Source: Enterobacter asburiae (GTDB lineage: Bacteria; Pseudomonadota; Gammaproteobacteria; Enterobacterales; Enterobacteriaceae). From it: DNA of 64,000 bases. Where the stretch lies: NCBI GenBank assembly GCA_011754535.1, contig JAAQVN010000001.1:4712001-4776000 (forward strand), read 5' to 3'. Below the pieces are notes generated by a model, which was not told where the DNA came from, did no database searches, and saw only the letters and a list, made by a program, of their open reading frames with translations. This document shows, one piece after another, positions 46,850 to 54,919 of the stretch (positions are counted from its first letter, which is position 1; the number at the start of each line of letters is the position of its first letter). Made by a program: the position numbers and the translations under genes.

Positions 46850-47160
46850 TCCGTAAAGCCTTTGTCATGCAGGTAAACCCGGACGCGCACGAGGAGTACA
46901 CGCGTCGCCACAATCCCATCTGGCCCGAGCTGGAAGCGGCACTGAAAGACCACGGCGCGCACCACTATGCCATTTATCTCGACAGAGAACATAGCCTGCT
47001 GTTTGCCACCGTAGAGATTGAATCAGAGGAGCGCTGGAACGCGGTCGCGAATACCGACGTCTGCCAGCGCTGGTGGAAACACATGCATGATGTAATGCCG
47101 TCGAACCCGGACAACAGCCCGGTGAGTGCGGAGCTTAAAGAGGTCTTTTACCTGGACTGA
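46846..47160 (+). CDS. rhaM: L-rhamnose mutarotase RhaM
   Basis: Protein of 104 residues, the E. coli length, from the ATG at 46846. It interconverts alpha and beta anomers of L-rhamnose. The ferredoxin-like fold has the catalytic His22 region ([14 protein letters not shown]) and WWKHM near the C terminus. The start overlaps the dehydrogenase stop (ATGA); its 3' end overlaps rafB by 13 bases in the opposite direction. Confidence 0.95.
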   Translation: MIRKAFVMQVNPDAHEEYTRRHNPIWPELEAALKDHGAHHYAIYLDREHSLLFATVEIESEERWNAVANTDVCQRWWKHMHDVMPSNPDNSPVSAELKEVFYLD

Positions 47161-48425
47161 TGTGTTAATGCTGCTGCCCCCGCGGCGGCGGCAATCTCCT
47201 GCCTGCTGCTCAGCGTAAACGCCGACACCACCGTGATCGCCAGCACGAAGCAGCCCAGCATCAGATACGTCTCCTGGAAGCCGATCCGGTCATACATATT
47301 CCCGGCAAAGGCGGAGAGGAAAATTGCCGCCGACTGTTTGGCAAACTGGAAGCCAATCAGGTAGATAGTGGCCGACAGGCGAGTATCAAACACCCCGGTG
47401 ATGTACTTGAACGCGCCCACCAGCAGGAACGGCACCTCCAGCGCGTGCAGCATCTTCAGGGCAATCACCTCCACGGCGGTGGTGGCGAACGACGAGCCGA
47501 TAATGCGCGTCGCCATAATCACCCCGGCGATCAGCAGCGTATTTTTCGCGCCGATGCGGTTAATGATCCACGGCGAGCAGAACATGATGATAGCGTTACA
47601 GATTTCTCCGGCAGTGGTAGCAAAACCAAAGGCGCGGGTCCCCTCCTGCGGCGTGGCGAAGAAGGTTTTGAAGAAGGTGGCAAACTGCTGGTCGAAGACG
47701 TCATACACACAGGCCACGCCGATCACGTACAGAATGAACATCCACATTCTGCGCTGGCGGAACAGGTTAAAGACGGTTCTGGCGGTGATCTGCGGCTGGT
47801 TGGCGCCCAGCGCATTCATTACCTGCGCCGTCTGGTTGGGCTTTGGCTTCGCGACCACCAGCAGCAGCATCAGCAGCAGCGCCGCCGCCGATCCCATCCA
47901 GAAGACGTACGACGGGTCAATGCCGAACAGGATGCCGCCCGTTGAGGCGCACAGCCCCCAGCCGAGACAGCCAAACATGCGCGCCTTGCCGTATTCAAAG
48001 AAGCTGTTGCGGCTCACGCGTTCAATGTAGGCCTCAATCGCCCCCGATCCGGCCGAGAAGACAAAACCGATATACAGCCCGCCGCTCAGCGCGCCCAGCC
48101 AGATATTGGCTTTCAGCAGCGGCGCGAAGACGTACAGGAAGAACGGTGCGAACAGAAACAGCAGCACCGAGATGATCCACAGCAGGTGTTTTTTCAGCCC
48201 CAGCTTGTCTGAAATCACCCCGAGCACCGGCTGGAACGCGATGGCGGACAGCGAGATACAGGAGAAAACAATCCCGGTATGGGTTTTGTTCAGGCCGATG
48301 ATGTCCGACAGCCAAATCGGCAGGAACGGAAAGCAGGTGGCCATGATGAAGAAGTAGAGAAAGAAGAACAGCCCGAAGATCCAGAAGTTAGGGTTGTCTT
48401 TGTGGGTACAGGTTGTTGCGTTCAT
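47148..48425 (-). CDS. rafB: Raffinose permease RafB (LacY family)
   Basis: Protein of 425 residues, the length of plasmid-encoded E. coli RafB, with twelve membrane segments. Oligosaccharide:proton symporter of the major facilitator superfamily. It starts [20 protein letters not shown] at the ATG at 48425; the longer frame to 48548 is not supported. Recalled RafB shares [32 protein letters not shown] and [16 protein letters not shown]. It follows rafA on the same strand after 44 bases. Raffinose or melibiose is the likely substrate. Confidence 0.9.
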   Translation of the reverse strand: MNATTCTHKDNPNFWIFGLFFFLYFFIMATCFPFLPIWLSDIIGLNKTHTGIVFSCISLSAIAFQPVLGVISDKLGLKKHLLWIISVLLFLFAPFFLYVFAPLLKANIWLGALSGGLYIGFVFSAGSGAIEAYIERVSRNSFFEYGKARMFGCLGWGLCASTGGILFGIDPSYVFWMGSAAALLLMLLLVVAKPKPNQTAQVMNALGANQPQITARTVFNLFRQRRMWMFILYVIGVACVYDVFDQQFATFFKTFFATPQEGTRAFGFATTAGEICNAIIMFCSPWIINRIGAKNTLLIAGVIMATRIIGSSFATTAVEVIALKMLHALEVPFLLVGAFKYITGVFDTRLSATIYLIGFQFAKQSAAIFLSAFAGNMYDRIGFQETYLMLGCFVLAITVVSAFTLSSRQEIAAAAGAAALTHQSR

Positions 48426-48469
48426 TATTTTTATCCTCAACGGAGGGCCGGTTGCCCGGCCCGTCACCC

Positions 48470-50593
48470 TTACACGCGTTCCACGCCAATCAGAATGGCG
48501 GTTTCCGGATCCAGAATCGGCAGCGCGATACCCGCCTGCATCAGCCATTCACCGTTCACCGTTTGCGGCGCGGCCATCCACGCCGGCAGCCTGCGCATGG
48601 TGTGCCCCCCCTCACCTGTAATCTGAATATTCGGGTGATCGAGTAGCGTGATGCGGTACCGCGCTCGGACGTCCAGCCCCGGCATGCGCAGCGGCATCAT
48701 CAGGGTGTAATCCGGCATCGCCAGCTGGCTGACCATAAACAGCCCTTGGGTCTTGTCTTCGCTCACTATACCCTGCGCCAGCGTGGTGGCGTCCGGCATA
48801 TCGATGCGCCACTGGGTACCGGTGTGGATAACCGCTCGCCACTGCTTGTGTAGTGCGGCGTAATGCCGATAGCCTTCGCGCTCCTGCGCGTCCACGGTGA
48901 GCGGATCCAGCTCCAGTCCCATATGGCCAAACAGCGCCGTCAGCCCGCGGAAAGCGATGCTGTGCTGGCGGAAGGTGGCGTGGCATTTATGATGACCGAT
49001 ATGTGCGCCCATCACTTCCGGCGGAAAGAAGTAGCTCATGCCGCGCTGGATGGTGTTGCGCTCCAGCGCGTCGTTGTTATCAGACGCCCAGAAACGGTGG
49101 CAGCGAGTCAGTACCTCGTAATCAATACGCCCGCCGCCGGAGGAGCAGGATTCAAACTCGATGTGCGGGAAGCGCTCGCCCAGCACGTCCAGCAGGCGGT
49201 AAAACTGGCGGGTCTGGGCATCGGCGGCAGCTTTGCCACTATGGCCCGGCTGCACCAGCTCGCGGTTCATGTCCCACTTTACGTAGTCGACCGCATGTTC
49301 GCCCAGAAGCCAGCTCATGCGCTCCACCAGATAATCAAAGGCTTCCGGGATGTTCAGGTTAAGCACCAGCTGGTGTCGCCCGGTCACCTGCACGTAGCCC
49401 GGCAGCGCCAGTACCCAGTCAGGGTGCGCGCGGTACAGATCGGAATCCGGGTTGATCATCTCCGGCTCAACCCAGATGCCAAACTCCATGCCGAGCCGTT
49501 TGACGTGGTCGATCACCGGCGTCAGGCCGTTCGGGTATTTCTTCTCGTCCAGATACCAGTCACCCAGCGCCGCGTGGTCGTCGTTGCGGCCCTTGAACCA
49601 GCCGTCATCGATGATAAAGCGCTCCACGCCCAGCGCGGCGGCCTCGTCCGCCATGCGCATGATGTAGTCCGGGTCGTGGTTGAAGTAGATCCCCTCCCAG
49701 GTATTGAGGTGCACCGGGCGCGGTTTGTTTTCCGGGAAGCGGATAATGTTGTCACGCAGGTAGCGGTGGAACTGCTGGCTCATACCGTTCAGGCCACGCG
49801 GGGAGTAGCTGGCATACAGGCGCGGCGTCCAGAGCGTTTCGCCTTCATCAATCGCCATTTCACCCGGCAGGTAGAGCGCTTCGGCCTGCAGATAGCGGCG
49901 ACCGTCGGTTTTCGCTTCCGCGCGCAGGCGGTGGTTGCCGCTCCAGCCCAGATGCGCGCCCCAGACGTCACCCTGCATTTCGCTGAACGACGGCGTACCG
50001 GCAATCAGCGCCGGGAAGTGTTCGTGGGAGGTTTTACCCCGGCGGTTTTCAATCACAAAGCTGTCGTGATCGAGCTTTACGCGGTGCGGCTGAAATTCTC
50101 TGATCCAGCGTCCGTGGAAGGCCATCACCTCCCGGGCGCGCTCGGCCACCGGTAGCGTAACGGCGAAGCGCTCCACCTGCCACGCCTGCGATTTCAGGTT
50201 GGTTAAGCCGTGGCGCACTACCAGCACGCCGCTGGCATCCAGCGCCAGTTCGCTGGTCAGGCGCAGGCCCGCATGTTCATCTTCCGCCGTTACCGTCAGG
50301 GTTTGCGCCTGCTGCTGTACGTCGGTGGTGCTGAATACCGGGGAACCGTCCAGCCCCTGCCGGTGCCCCTCAATGCCGGGTGAGCCAAACAGACCGTGCC
50401 CCAGCTCGGCCATCAGCGTAACCGGGGAGTCCACGTCCAGCCTGCCGTTGGCAACGGGGCGTACGAGCGTCGCAGCATCCTGCGGTGAAAAGTGGTGAAG
50501 GTGTGGCCCCCAGTAAAGAATTTCGGCAAACGGGCGCGTTTTTATCACCACGTCTACCGTGCTGCTTTCAAGTCGAAATATGGCATCTTGCAT
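48470..50593 (-). CDS. rafA: Alpha-galactosidase RafA (GH36)
   Basis: Protein of 707 residues (plasmid RafA 708) from the ATG at 50593. Cytoplasmic tetrameric GH36 enzyme that removes terminal alpha-1,6-galactose from raffinose and melibiose. Nucleophile Asp441 is in YVKWDMNRE and acid/base Asp505 in FWASDNNDALER. DDGWF and GIWVEPEMINPDSDLY are also typical. The longer frame to 50656 runs into the operators. No sucrose hydrolase (rafD) follows, so the sucrose left from raffinose must be used elsewhere. The 430-residue frame on the other strand is a shadow. Confidence 0.93.
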   Translation of the reverse strand: MQDAIFRLESSTVDVVIKTRPFAEILYWGPHLHHFSPQDAATLVRPVANGRLDVDSPVTLMAELGHGLFGSPGIEGHRQGLDGSPVFSTTDVQQQAQTLTVTAEDEHAGLRLTSELALDASGVLVVRHGLTNLKSQAWQVERFAVTLPVAERAREVMAFHGRWIREFQPHRVKLDHDSFVIENRRGKTSHEHFPALIAGTPSFSEMQGDVWGAHLGWSGNHRLRAEAKTDGRRYLQAEALYLPGEMAIDEGETLWTPRLYASYSPRGLNGMSQQFHRYLRDNIIRFPENKPRPVHLNTWEGIYFNHDPDYIMRMADEAAALGVERFIIDDGWFKGRNDDHAALGDWYLDEKKYPNGLTPVIDHVKRLGMEFGIWVEPEMINPDSDLYRAHPDWVLALPGYVQVTGRHQLVLNLNIPEAFDYLVERMSWLLGEHAVDYVKWDMNRELVQPGHSGKAAADAQTRQFYRLLDVLGERFPHIEFESCSSGGGRIDYEVLTRCHRFWASDNNDALERNTIQRGMSYFFPPEVMGAHIGHHKCHATFRQHSIAFRGLTALFGHMGLELDPLTVDAQEREGYRHYAALHKQWRAVIHTGTQWRIDMPDATTLAQGIVSEDKTQGLFMVSQLAMPDYTLMMPLRMPGLDVRARYRITLLDHPNIQITGEGGHTMRRLPAWMAAPQTVNGEWLMQAGIALPILDPETAILIGVERV

Positions 50594-50630
50594 AAGACAT
50601 CTCCTGTCATCGGGATGTCTTGAGTGTTGA

Positions 50631-50667
50631 TCCGAAACGTTTCGGATACAAACCAAAACGTTTCGGA
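50631..50667. promoter_or_regulatory. Raf operators O1 and O2
   Basis: Two palindromes upstream of rafA: TCCGAAACGTTTCGGA at 50631-50646 (perfect) and CCAAAACGTTTCGG at 50653-50666 (one mismatch). Their centres are 21 bases apart, two helical turns. The sequence matches, by recall, the paired operators of plasmid raf operons, where RafR binds both. The rafA start is 38 bases from O1. Confidence 0.85.
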
Positions 50668-50697
50668 TCTGTGATCGGGTTTGGAATTTCGCGCGGT

Positions 50698-51693
50698 TTA
50701 GGCCGTCTGGCCCGGGGAGAATTCCGGCTGCCAGAGCACCTGAAGCTGCTCGATATCGCCGCCGTTAATCAGCTGACGCACCATATCGGCTATCTGTTTG
50801 CCGACGCCCTGGCGGGTGGACTGGATCACCGCCGCCACGTCGATATCGACGATGCTATCCTGAGGCAGGCCGTCATAGACCACCAGCGAGACGGCGTTGT
50901 CGCCGGATAAACGCCCCAGCTGCGCCAGCGCCATCGCCGCGCCGTCGCCGTGAGTGTTGCAGTCGGTGATGATGGCCGTGGGCGGCTGCGGCAGGGCGAG
51001 AAGCTCTTTTGTGGTGGCATACCCGACGCGGCGCGACGGGGGCATGGCGCGCAGCCACTCGCTGGAAAGCCCGGCCTCACGCAGTGCGTCCAGATAGCCC
51101 TGACGGCGTTGGGTAATGAACGCCTGATTATTACTCTCCCCCAGCAAGGCAATACGCTGATGTCCTTTTTCGATCAGCCAGCGGGTGGCCCTGTACGTAC
51201 CGGCGTGATTGTCAAAATCAAACCACGCATACGGCTGCGGGAGGTGGCTGCGCCCAAGCGCCAGGAAAGGAAAACCGGCGGCCTGAAGCTGCTCAAGACG
51301 CGGATCGTGATCCAGCGTATGCGCCACGATCAGCGCGTCGACGCGGCGGCTTTGTACCATGCGCATGTAGCTGTGCTTATCCGCCAGATCGTCGTCGGCG
51401 ATGAGCAATAGGTCGATCTCATGCCGCGCCAGTTCGTGGCTAATTTCGCCGACCATGTCCATAAATACGCTGTTATTGAGCGGAACGGGATGGACCGGAA
51501 ACACCAGCCCGACGGCGTCAATTTTGCCCATCTTCAGGCGGCGGGCGAAGGTATTGGGCCGGTAGCCACGGCGCTGGGCCTCCGCTTCCACGCGGGCGCG
51601 TGTCTCGGCGGAGACGTCGTCATATCCGTTGAGGGCGCGGCTGACGGTAGTGACAGACAGCCCCAGTTCTTTGGCAATGGCTTTAAGCGACAT
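50698..51693 (-). CDS. rafR: LacI-family repressor, probable RafR
   Basis: Protein of 331 residues (plasmid RafR about 335). N-terminal helix-turn-helix MSLKAIAKELGLSVTTVSRAL and the hinge GYRPNTFARRLKMG; the rest is a sugar-binding domain. It lies just upstream of rafA on the same strand, 31 bases from O2, so it may be read from the same direction. The operators fit LacI-type binding. Inducer probably melibiose or raffinose. Only 17 bases separate it from the XRE gene upstream. Confidence 0.9.
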   Translation of the reverse strand: MSLKAIAKELGLSVTTVSRALNGYDDVSAETRARVEAEAQRRGYRPNTFARRLKMGKIDAVGLVFPVHPVPLNNSVFMDMVGEISHELARHEIDLLLIADDDLADKHSYMRMVQSRRVDALIVAHTLDHDPRLEQLQAAGFPFLALGRSHLPQPYAWFDFDNHAGTYRATRWLIEKGHQRIALLGESNNQAFITQRRQGYLDALREAGLSSEWLRAMPPSRRVGYATTKELLALPQPPTAIITDCNTHGDGAAMALAQLGRLSGDNAVSLVVYDGLPQDSIVDIDVAAVIQSTRQGVGKQIADMVRQLINGGDIEQLQVLWQPEFSPGQTA

Positions 51694-51710
51694 GAGTTTC
51701 CGTATCTCTG

Positions 51711-52259
51711 TTAGTTCTGTTCCGCCACCAGCAGCGCGTGCGTATCCGGCTCCAGCGCCTTAAAGATATGCGGCTGGTCAGCGGGGTAACAAATGTAATC
51801 CCCGGCGGCGAGTTCTTCCGCCGCGTCGATCAGGCCGACCAGGGCCCGCCCCTGCATCACAATAATATGCTCTACTGAGCCAGGAGGGTGCGGCTGAGAA
51901 ATACGATCGGCACCCGGCTGGGTCATCAGAAGATAGACATCCCGACGCGCGCCAGGTGGACATGCGGCGAGCAAAATGGCTTCATAATTTGCCTGCCCGG
52001 CCACCACTTTCGTGCCTTCACCACGGCGGATCACCTGCGTGGTCGGCTGCTGCGGCTCCAGCAAGCGGGCAAAAGGAATATCCAGCGCCACGCACAGTGA
52101 CCACAGCGTTTCCAGGCTCGGGTTACCGTTGCCGGATTCCAGCTGGGAAAGCGTGGATTTAGCGATCCCGGCACGGCGGGCAATTTCCGCCAGCGAAAGC
52201 CCGGTTCGCAGGCGTTCTCGCACCAGGCTTTTGGCAATCACGCTGATTGGCTGCGTCAT
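51711..52259 (-). CDS. XRE-family regulator with C-terminal cupin
   Basis: Protein of 182 residues. Helix-turn-helix at about 8-63 (GLSLAEIARRAGIAKSTLSQLESGNGNPSL) and a cupin at about 100-178 (QPHPPGSVEHIIVMQG, GDYICYPADQPHIFKA). Such proteins repress or activate adjacent transport or amino-acid genes, with the cupin probably sensing a small ligand. It is divergent from azlC, and the palindrome at 52284-52300 lies in its own upstream region, so autorepression and control of azlCD are likely. The ligand is unknown. Confidence 0.85.
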   Translation of the reverse strand: MTQPISVIAKSLVRERLRTGLSLAEIARRAGIAKSTLSQLESGNGNPSLETLWSLCVALDIPFARLLEPQQPTTQVIRRGEGTKVVAGQANYEAILLAACPPGARRDVYLLMTQPGADRISQPHPPGSVEHIIVMQGRALVGLIDAAEELAAGDYICYPADQPHIFKALEPDTHALLVAEQN

Positions 52260-52283
52260 AAAAACGGCCTCTGCTTATCTATA

Positions 52284-52300
52284 ACGAACGAATCGTTCGT
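52284..52300. promoter_or_regulatory. Palindromic operator between XRE gene and azlC
   Basis: ACGAACGA-A-TCGTTCGT is perfect over 8 bases on each side of a single central base. It lies 25 bases before the XRE start and 63 bases before azlC. Similar half-sites follow: GCGTTCATT near 52320 and TACGTTCGA near 52339. The -10-like TATAAT at 52328-52333 sits between those half-sites. The XRE product is the obvious candidate to bind it. Confidence 0.7.
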
Positions 52301-52362
52301 CTTGTAAAACGGTTTTGATGCGTTCATTATAATGGAAATACGTTCGATATGGCTAAAATGGT

Positions 52363-53022
52363 ATGAAGAATCCTCTCTCTTGCCTGAAAGGCGACACGAT
52401 AAAAGCAATCATCCTGGTTTGCCTCGCGGTTGGGGTCGTTGGGATGTCCTACGGCTCGCTGGCGATGGCCTACGGTTTCCCGCTCTGGGTGCCGTTTGTC
52501 CTCTCCCTCACCGTGCTGGCGGGTGCATCGGAGTTTATGTTTATCGGCATTGTGGCAAGCGGCGGCAATCCGCTGGCGGCAGCGGCCGCCGGTTTGCTGG
52601 TTAACGCGCGCCACGTGCCGTTTGGCGTGACGGTGCGTGAACTGGTGGGTAAACGGGGTTTGAGCTATCTCGGCTGTCACATCATGAACGATGAAAGCGT
52701 GGTTTTTGGCCTGTCGCAAAAAACGCCCGAGCAGCGTAAGGCAGCCTACTGGCTATGCGGCTTAGGCGTGGCGATTATCTGGCCGGTGGGCGCCCTGCTG
52801 GGTGCCATGGTCGGCAAACTGCTGCCGGCCCCGGAAACCATCGGGCTGGATGCGGTATTTCCGGCGATTTTACTGGCGTTAGTGGTACCCGCGTTTAAAA
52901 ACCGTACCACGCTGATCCGCGCCTGCAGCGGTGCCGCATTATCACTGGCTGCCGTGCCGTTTGCCCCGGTGGGCTTACCGGTTCTGCTCTCGTTACTCGG
53001 TCTCGCTGCGAGGAAAAAATAA
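52363..53022 (+). CDS. AzlC/YgaZ-family branched-chain amino acid exporter, large subunit
   Basis: Protein of 219 residues with about five or six membrane segments. AzlC signatures: GMSYGSLAMAYG near 28, GASEFMFIGIVASGGNP near 55, and NARHVPFGVTVRELV near 82. With an AzlD partner such proteins export valine and related amino acids. The start lacks a clear ribosome binding site. Overlaps the next gene by one base (TAATG). Divergent from the XRE-cupin gene. Confidence 0.87.
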   Translation: MKNPLSCLKGDTIKAIILVCLAVGVVGMSYGSLAMAYGFPLWVPFVLSLTVLAGASEFMFIGIVASGGNPLAAAAAGLLVNARHVPFGVTVRELVGKRGLSYLGCHIMNDESVVFGLSQKTPEQRKAAYWLCGLGVAIIWPVGALLGAMVGKLLPAPETIGLDAVFPAILLALVVPAFKNRTTLIRACSGAALSLAAVPFAPVGLPVLLSLLGLAARKK

Positions 53023-53345
53023 TGGGAAACATGACGTTTTTTATTCTTGGCATCGCCATTTTGTCTGCGGGCACGTATTTAATGCGGCTTGGCGGGGCAA
53101 AGCTGGGCAACCGGCTGGCGCTTTCTGAACGGTCTCAGGCGCTGCTTTCGGACGCGGCAACGGTATTGCTGTTTTCCGTCGCGCTGGCGACCACGTTTTA
53201 CGAAGGAGAACATTTCGCCGGGATGGCGCGCGTGCTGGGCGTGGCGTTTGCGGTGTTTCTCGCCTGGCGCAAAATGCCGTTAATTGTGGTGATCGTGGCG
53301 GCGGCAGTGGTGACGGCGCTGTTGCGCGTGGCGGGCATAAACTAA
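53022..53345 (+). CDS. AzlD/YgaH-family amino acid exporter, small subunit
   Basis: Protein of 107 residues with three or four membrane segments and the family motif GTYLMRLGGAKL near 16. Start overlaps the azlC stop by one base, so the two are translationally coupled and likely form a complex. A bidirectional terminator follows. Confidence 0.87.
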   Translation: MGNMTFFILGIAILSAGTYLMRLGGAKLGNRLALSERSQALLSDAATVLLFSVALATTFYEGEHFAGMARVLGVAFAVFLAWRKMPLIVVIVAAAVVTALLRVAGIN

Positions 53346-53369
53346 AAAAGCGCCCCGGGGGCGCTCTTT
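53344..53369. terminator. Bidirectional terminator after azlD
   Basis: AGCGCCCC / GGGGCGCT hairpin with A-run on the left and TCTTT on the right, between convergent azlD and the small secreted protein gene. Confidence 0.75.
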
Positions 53370-53384
53370 CGACGGTGTGACAGC

Positions 53385-53597
53385 TTATTTAGTCAATTCA
53401 GCAGTCATGTGTACGCGGTTACCTGAGAACGCCTGGGTAATTTTGTAGGATGACGCGCCGGCTTCCTGAGCCTGAGCCGCGATTTTCGCTTCTGCGCCGT
53501 CAATGGTTGACGCGGTTGCGGTCACGGTCTGTGCAGCGAAAGAACCGAAAGAAGTAGCCAGAGCGATTACAGCGACAAAAGTTTTGATGCTTTTCAT
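53385..53597 (-). CDS. YhcN/BhsA-like (DUF1471) small periplasmic protein
   Basis: Protein of 70 residues with a Sec signal peptide (MKSIKTFVAVIALATSFGSFA, likely cleavage near Ala21). The mature 49 residues have the DUF1471 pattern: VTATASTIDGAEAKIAAQAQEAGASSYKI... Members are stress-induced small envelope proteins, several tied to acid, peroxide or biofilm responses. Which paralogue this is cannot be told. Expressed alone, convergent with azlD. Confidence 0.82.
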   Translation of the reverse strand: MKSIKTFVAVIALATSFGSFAAQTVTATASTIDGAEAKIAAQAQEAGASSYKITQAFSGNRVHMTAELTK

Positions 53598-53711
53598 AAT
53601 ATAAACCCTTTCATTAAGTTGTTTAGGTAAGGCACCGTGCCTTGATGAGATAAATACTAGACCTCATCACGAACAACTAAAAGCGGAAGGATTTGCTATT
53701 ATCATTCAAAA

Positions 53712-54548
53712 TTACTGATTAACTATTAACCGCTGCGGATGGGTATAAATCGTCGCCCTTCCCGGCTTGCAGAAGCCCACCAGCGTCAGGTTGCAGCGCT
53801 CCGCAACGTCCACCGCCAGCGTGGTTGCCGCCGACACCGCAAACAGGATCTCCACGCCGCACATGGCGGACTTCTGCACCATCTCATAGCTGGCGCGGCT
53901 GGATACAAGCGCAGCCCCCTGCTGCCAGACATCGCTTTCCCGCGCACGACGGCCTAATAGTTTGTCCAGCGCAACGTGTCGACCCACGTCTTCATGCCCT
54001 CCGGCAATATCCCCCGACGGCAGCACCCACGCCGCCGCGTGCGTACAGCCGCTCAGCTGGCCGATGGGCTGTACATCGTTGAGGTGCTCAAGCGCACGGT
54101 CGAGATGCGCCAGATTAAAGGTCTGGGTAAACGGCAGTGGCACAACGGGCTTGCCAATATCATTGAGCTGCTCAACGCCACACACGCCGCAGCCGGTGCG
54201 CCCTGCCAGCGCGCGGCGGCGCTCTTTCAGCCCCATAAAGCGGCGGCTGGAAAGTTCGATTTGCACTTCAAGACCGTTACAGGCCTGCACCACGTCCATG
54301 CCGTAGATCTCCTGCGGGTGCGCAATGATGCCTTCCGAGAGGGAAAAACCGATGGCGAACAGTTCGAGATCTTTCGGCGAAGCCATCATCACCACATGCG
54401 AAATACCGTTGTAAACGAGGGCAACGGGCACTTCTTCTGCCAGAAAATCCGGCGTGGCATGGGTAATGTGGGGCGGTCTGCGTACCGACAGTTCCACAAT
54501 GCCCGCAGGCAATGGCGATGAACGGGTAGCACGGTTTTGTTTAGACAC
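53712..54548 (-). CDS. fdhD: Formate dehydrogenase sulfurtransferase FdhD
   Basis: Protein of 278 residues (E. coli 277) from a GTG start at 54548 with AGGAA 7 bases ahead. A longer frame to 54602 is unlikely. It carries sulfur from IscS to the molybdenum cofactor of formate dehydrogenase. The cysteine motif is in [12 protein letters not shown] (Cys120 and Cys123). The first 30 residues differ from E. coli; after [17 protein letters not shown] they match closely. Divergent from fdoG, the enzyme it matures. Confidence 0.95.
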   Translation of the reverse strand: MSKQNRATRSSPLPAGIVELSVRRPPHITHATPDFLAEEVPVALVYNGISHVVMMASPKDLELFAIGFSLSEGIIAHPQEIYGMDVVQACNGLEVQIELSSRRFMGLKERRRALAGRTGCGVCGVEQLNDIGKPVVPLPFTQTFNLAHLDRALEHLNDVQPIGQLSGCTHAAAWVLPSGDIAGGHEDVGRHVALDKLLGRRARESDVWQQGAALVSSRASYEMVQKSAMCGVEILFAVSAATTLAVDVAERCNLTLVGFCKPGRATIYTHPQRLIVNQ

Positions 54549-54919
54549 AGCGGTATTCCTGAACAACCACGGAAGAAAGCCTGCTATTGCAGCATAAACC
54601 ACAGGCCTTACGCATAGTATGGATCAACTTTTTGACACTCATTCTCCTACTCATTAAGAAGGGGCGCAACCCGGCCCCTGCTACACCCCTTTAACATGCA
54701 GAGCTTGTAGTGTGATCAGTATCACACTTTATAATCAACACAGTGATAATACGTTCACTTTGTATTAACGCCGTTAGAACAGGTATACCGACATTGTGGT
54801 ATTCTGATGATATCCCTCGGAGAAATGAGGGATTAACGCAAATTTTTCTCCTTTGCGGTCAATTTTCAACCGCGAAGTTAAAACTACATATATAAGCAAT
54901 GTCGAACAAGGAGTGACCC
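54549..54919. promoter_or_regulatory. fdhD/fdoG divergent control region
   Basis: A gap of 371 bases with no gene. A perfect CRP-type palindrome TGTGA-TCAGTA-TCACA is at 54711-54726. Two small hairpins precede fdoG: ATCCCTC / GAGGGAT at 54812-54833 and TTGCGGT / ACCGCGA at 54853-54875. The fdoG ribosome binding site AAGGAGT is at about 54908-54914. Promoter positions cannot be fixed from sequence alone. Confidence 0.6.

Noticed and set aside
48863..50155. Plus-strand open frame of 430 codons opposite rafA
   Set aside because: Shadow of RafA, whose catalytic residues and length are intact.
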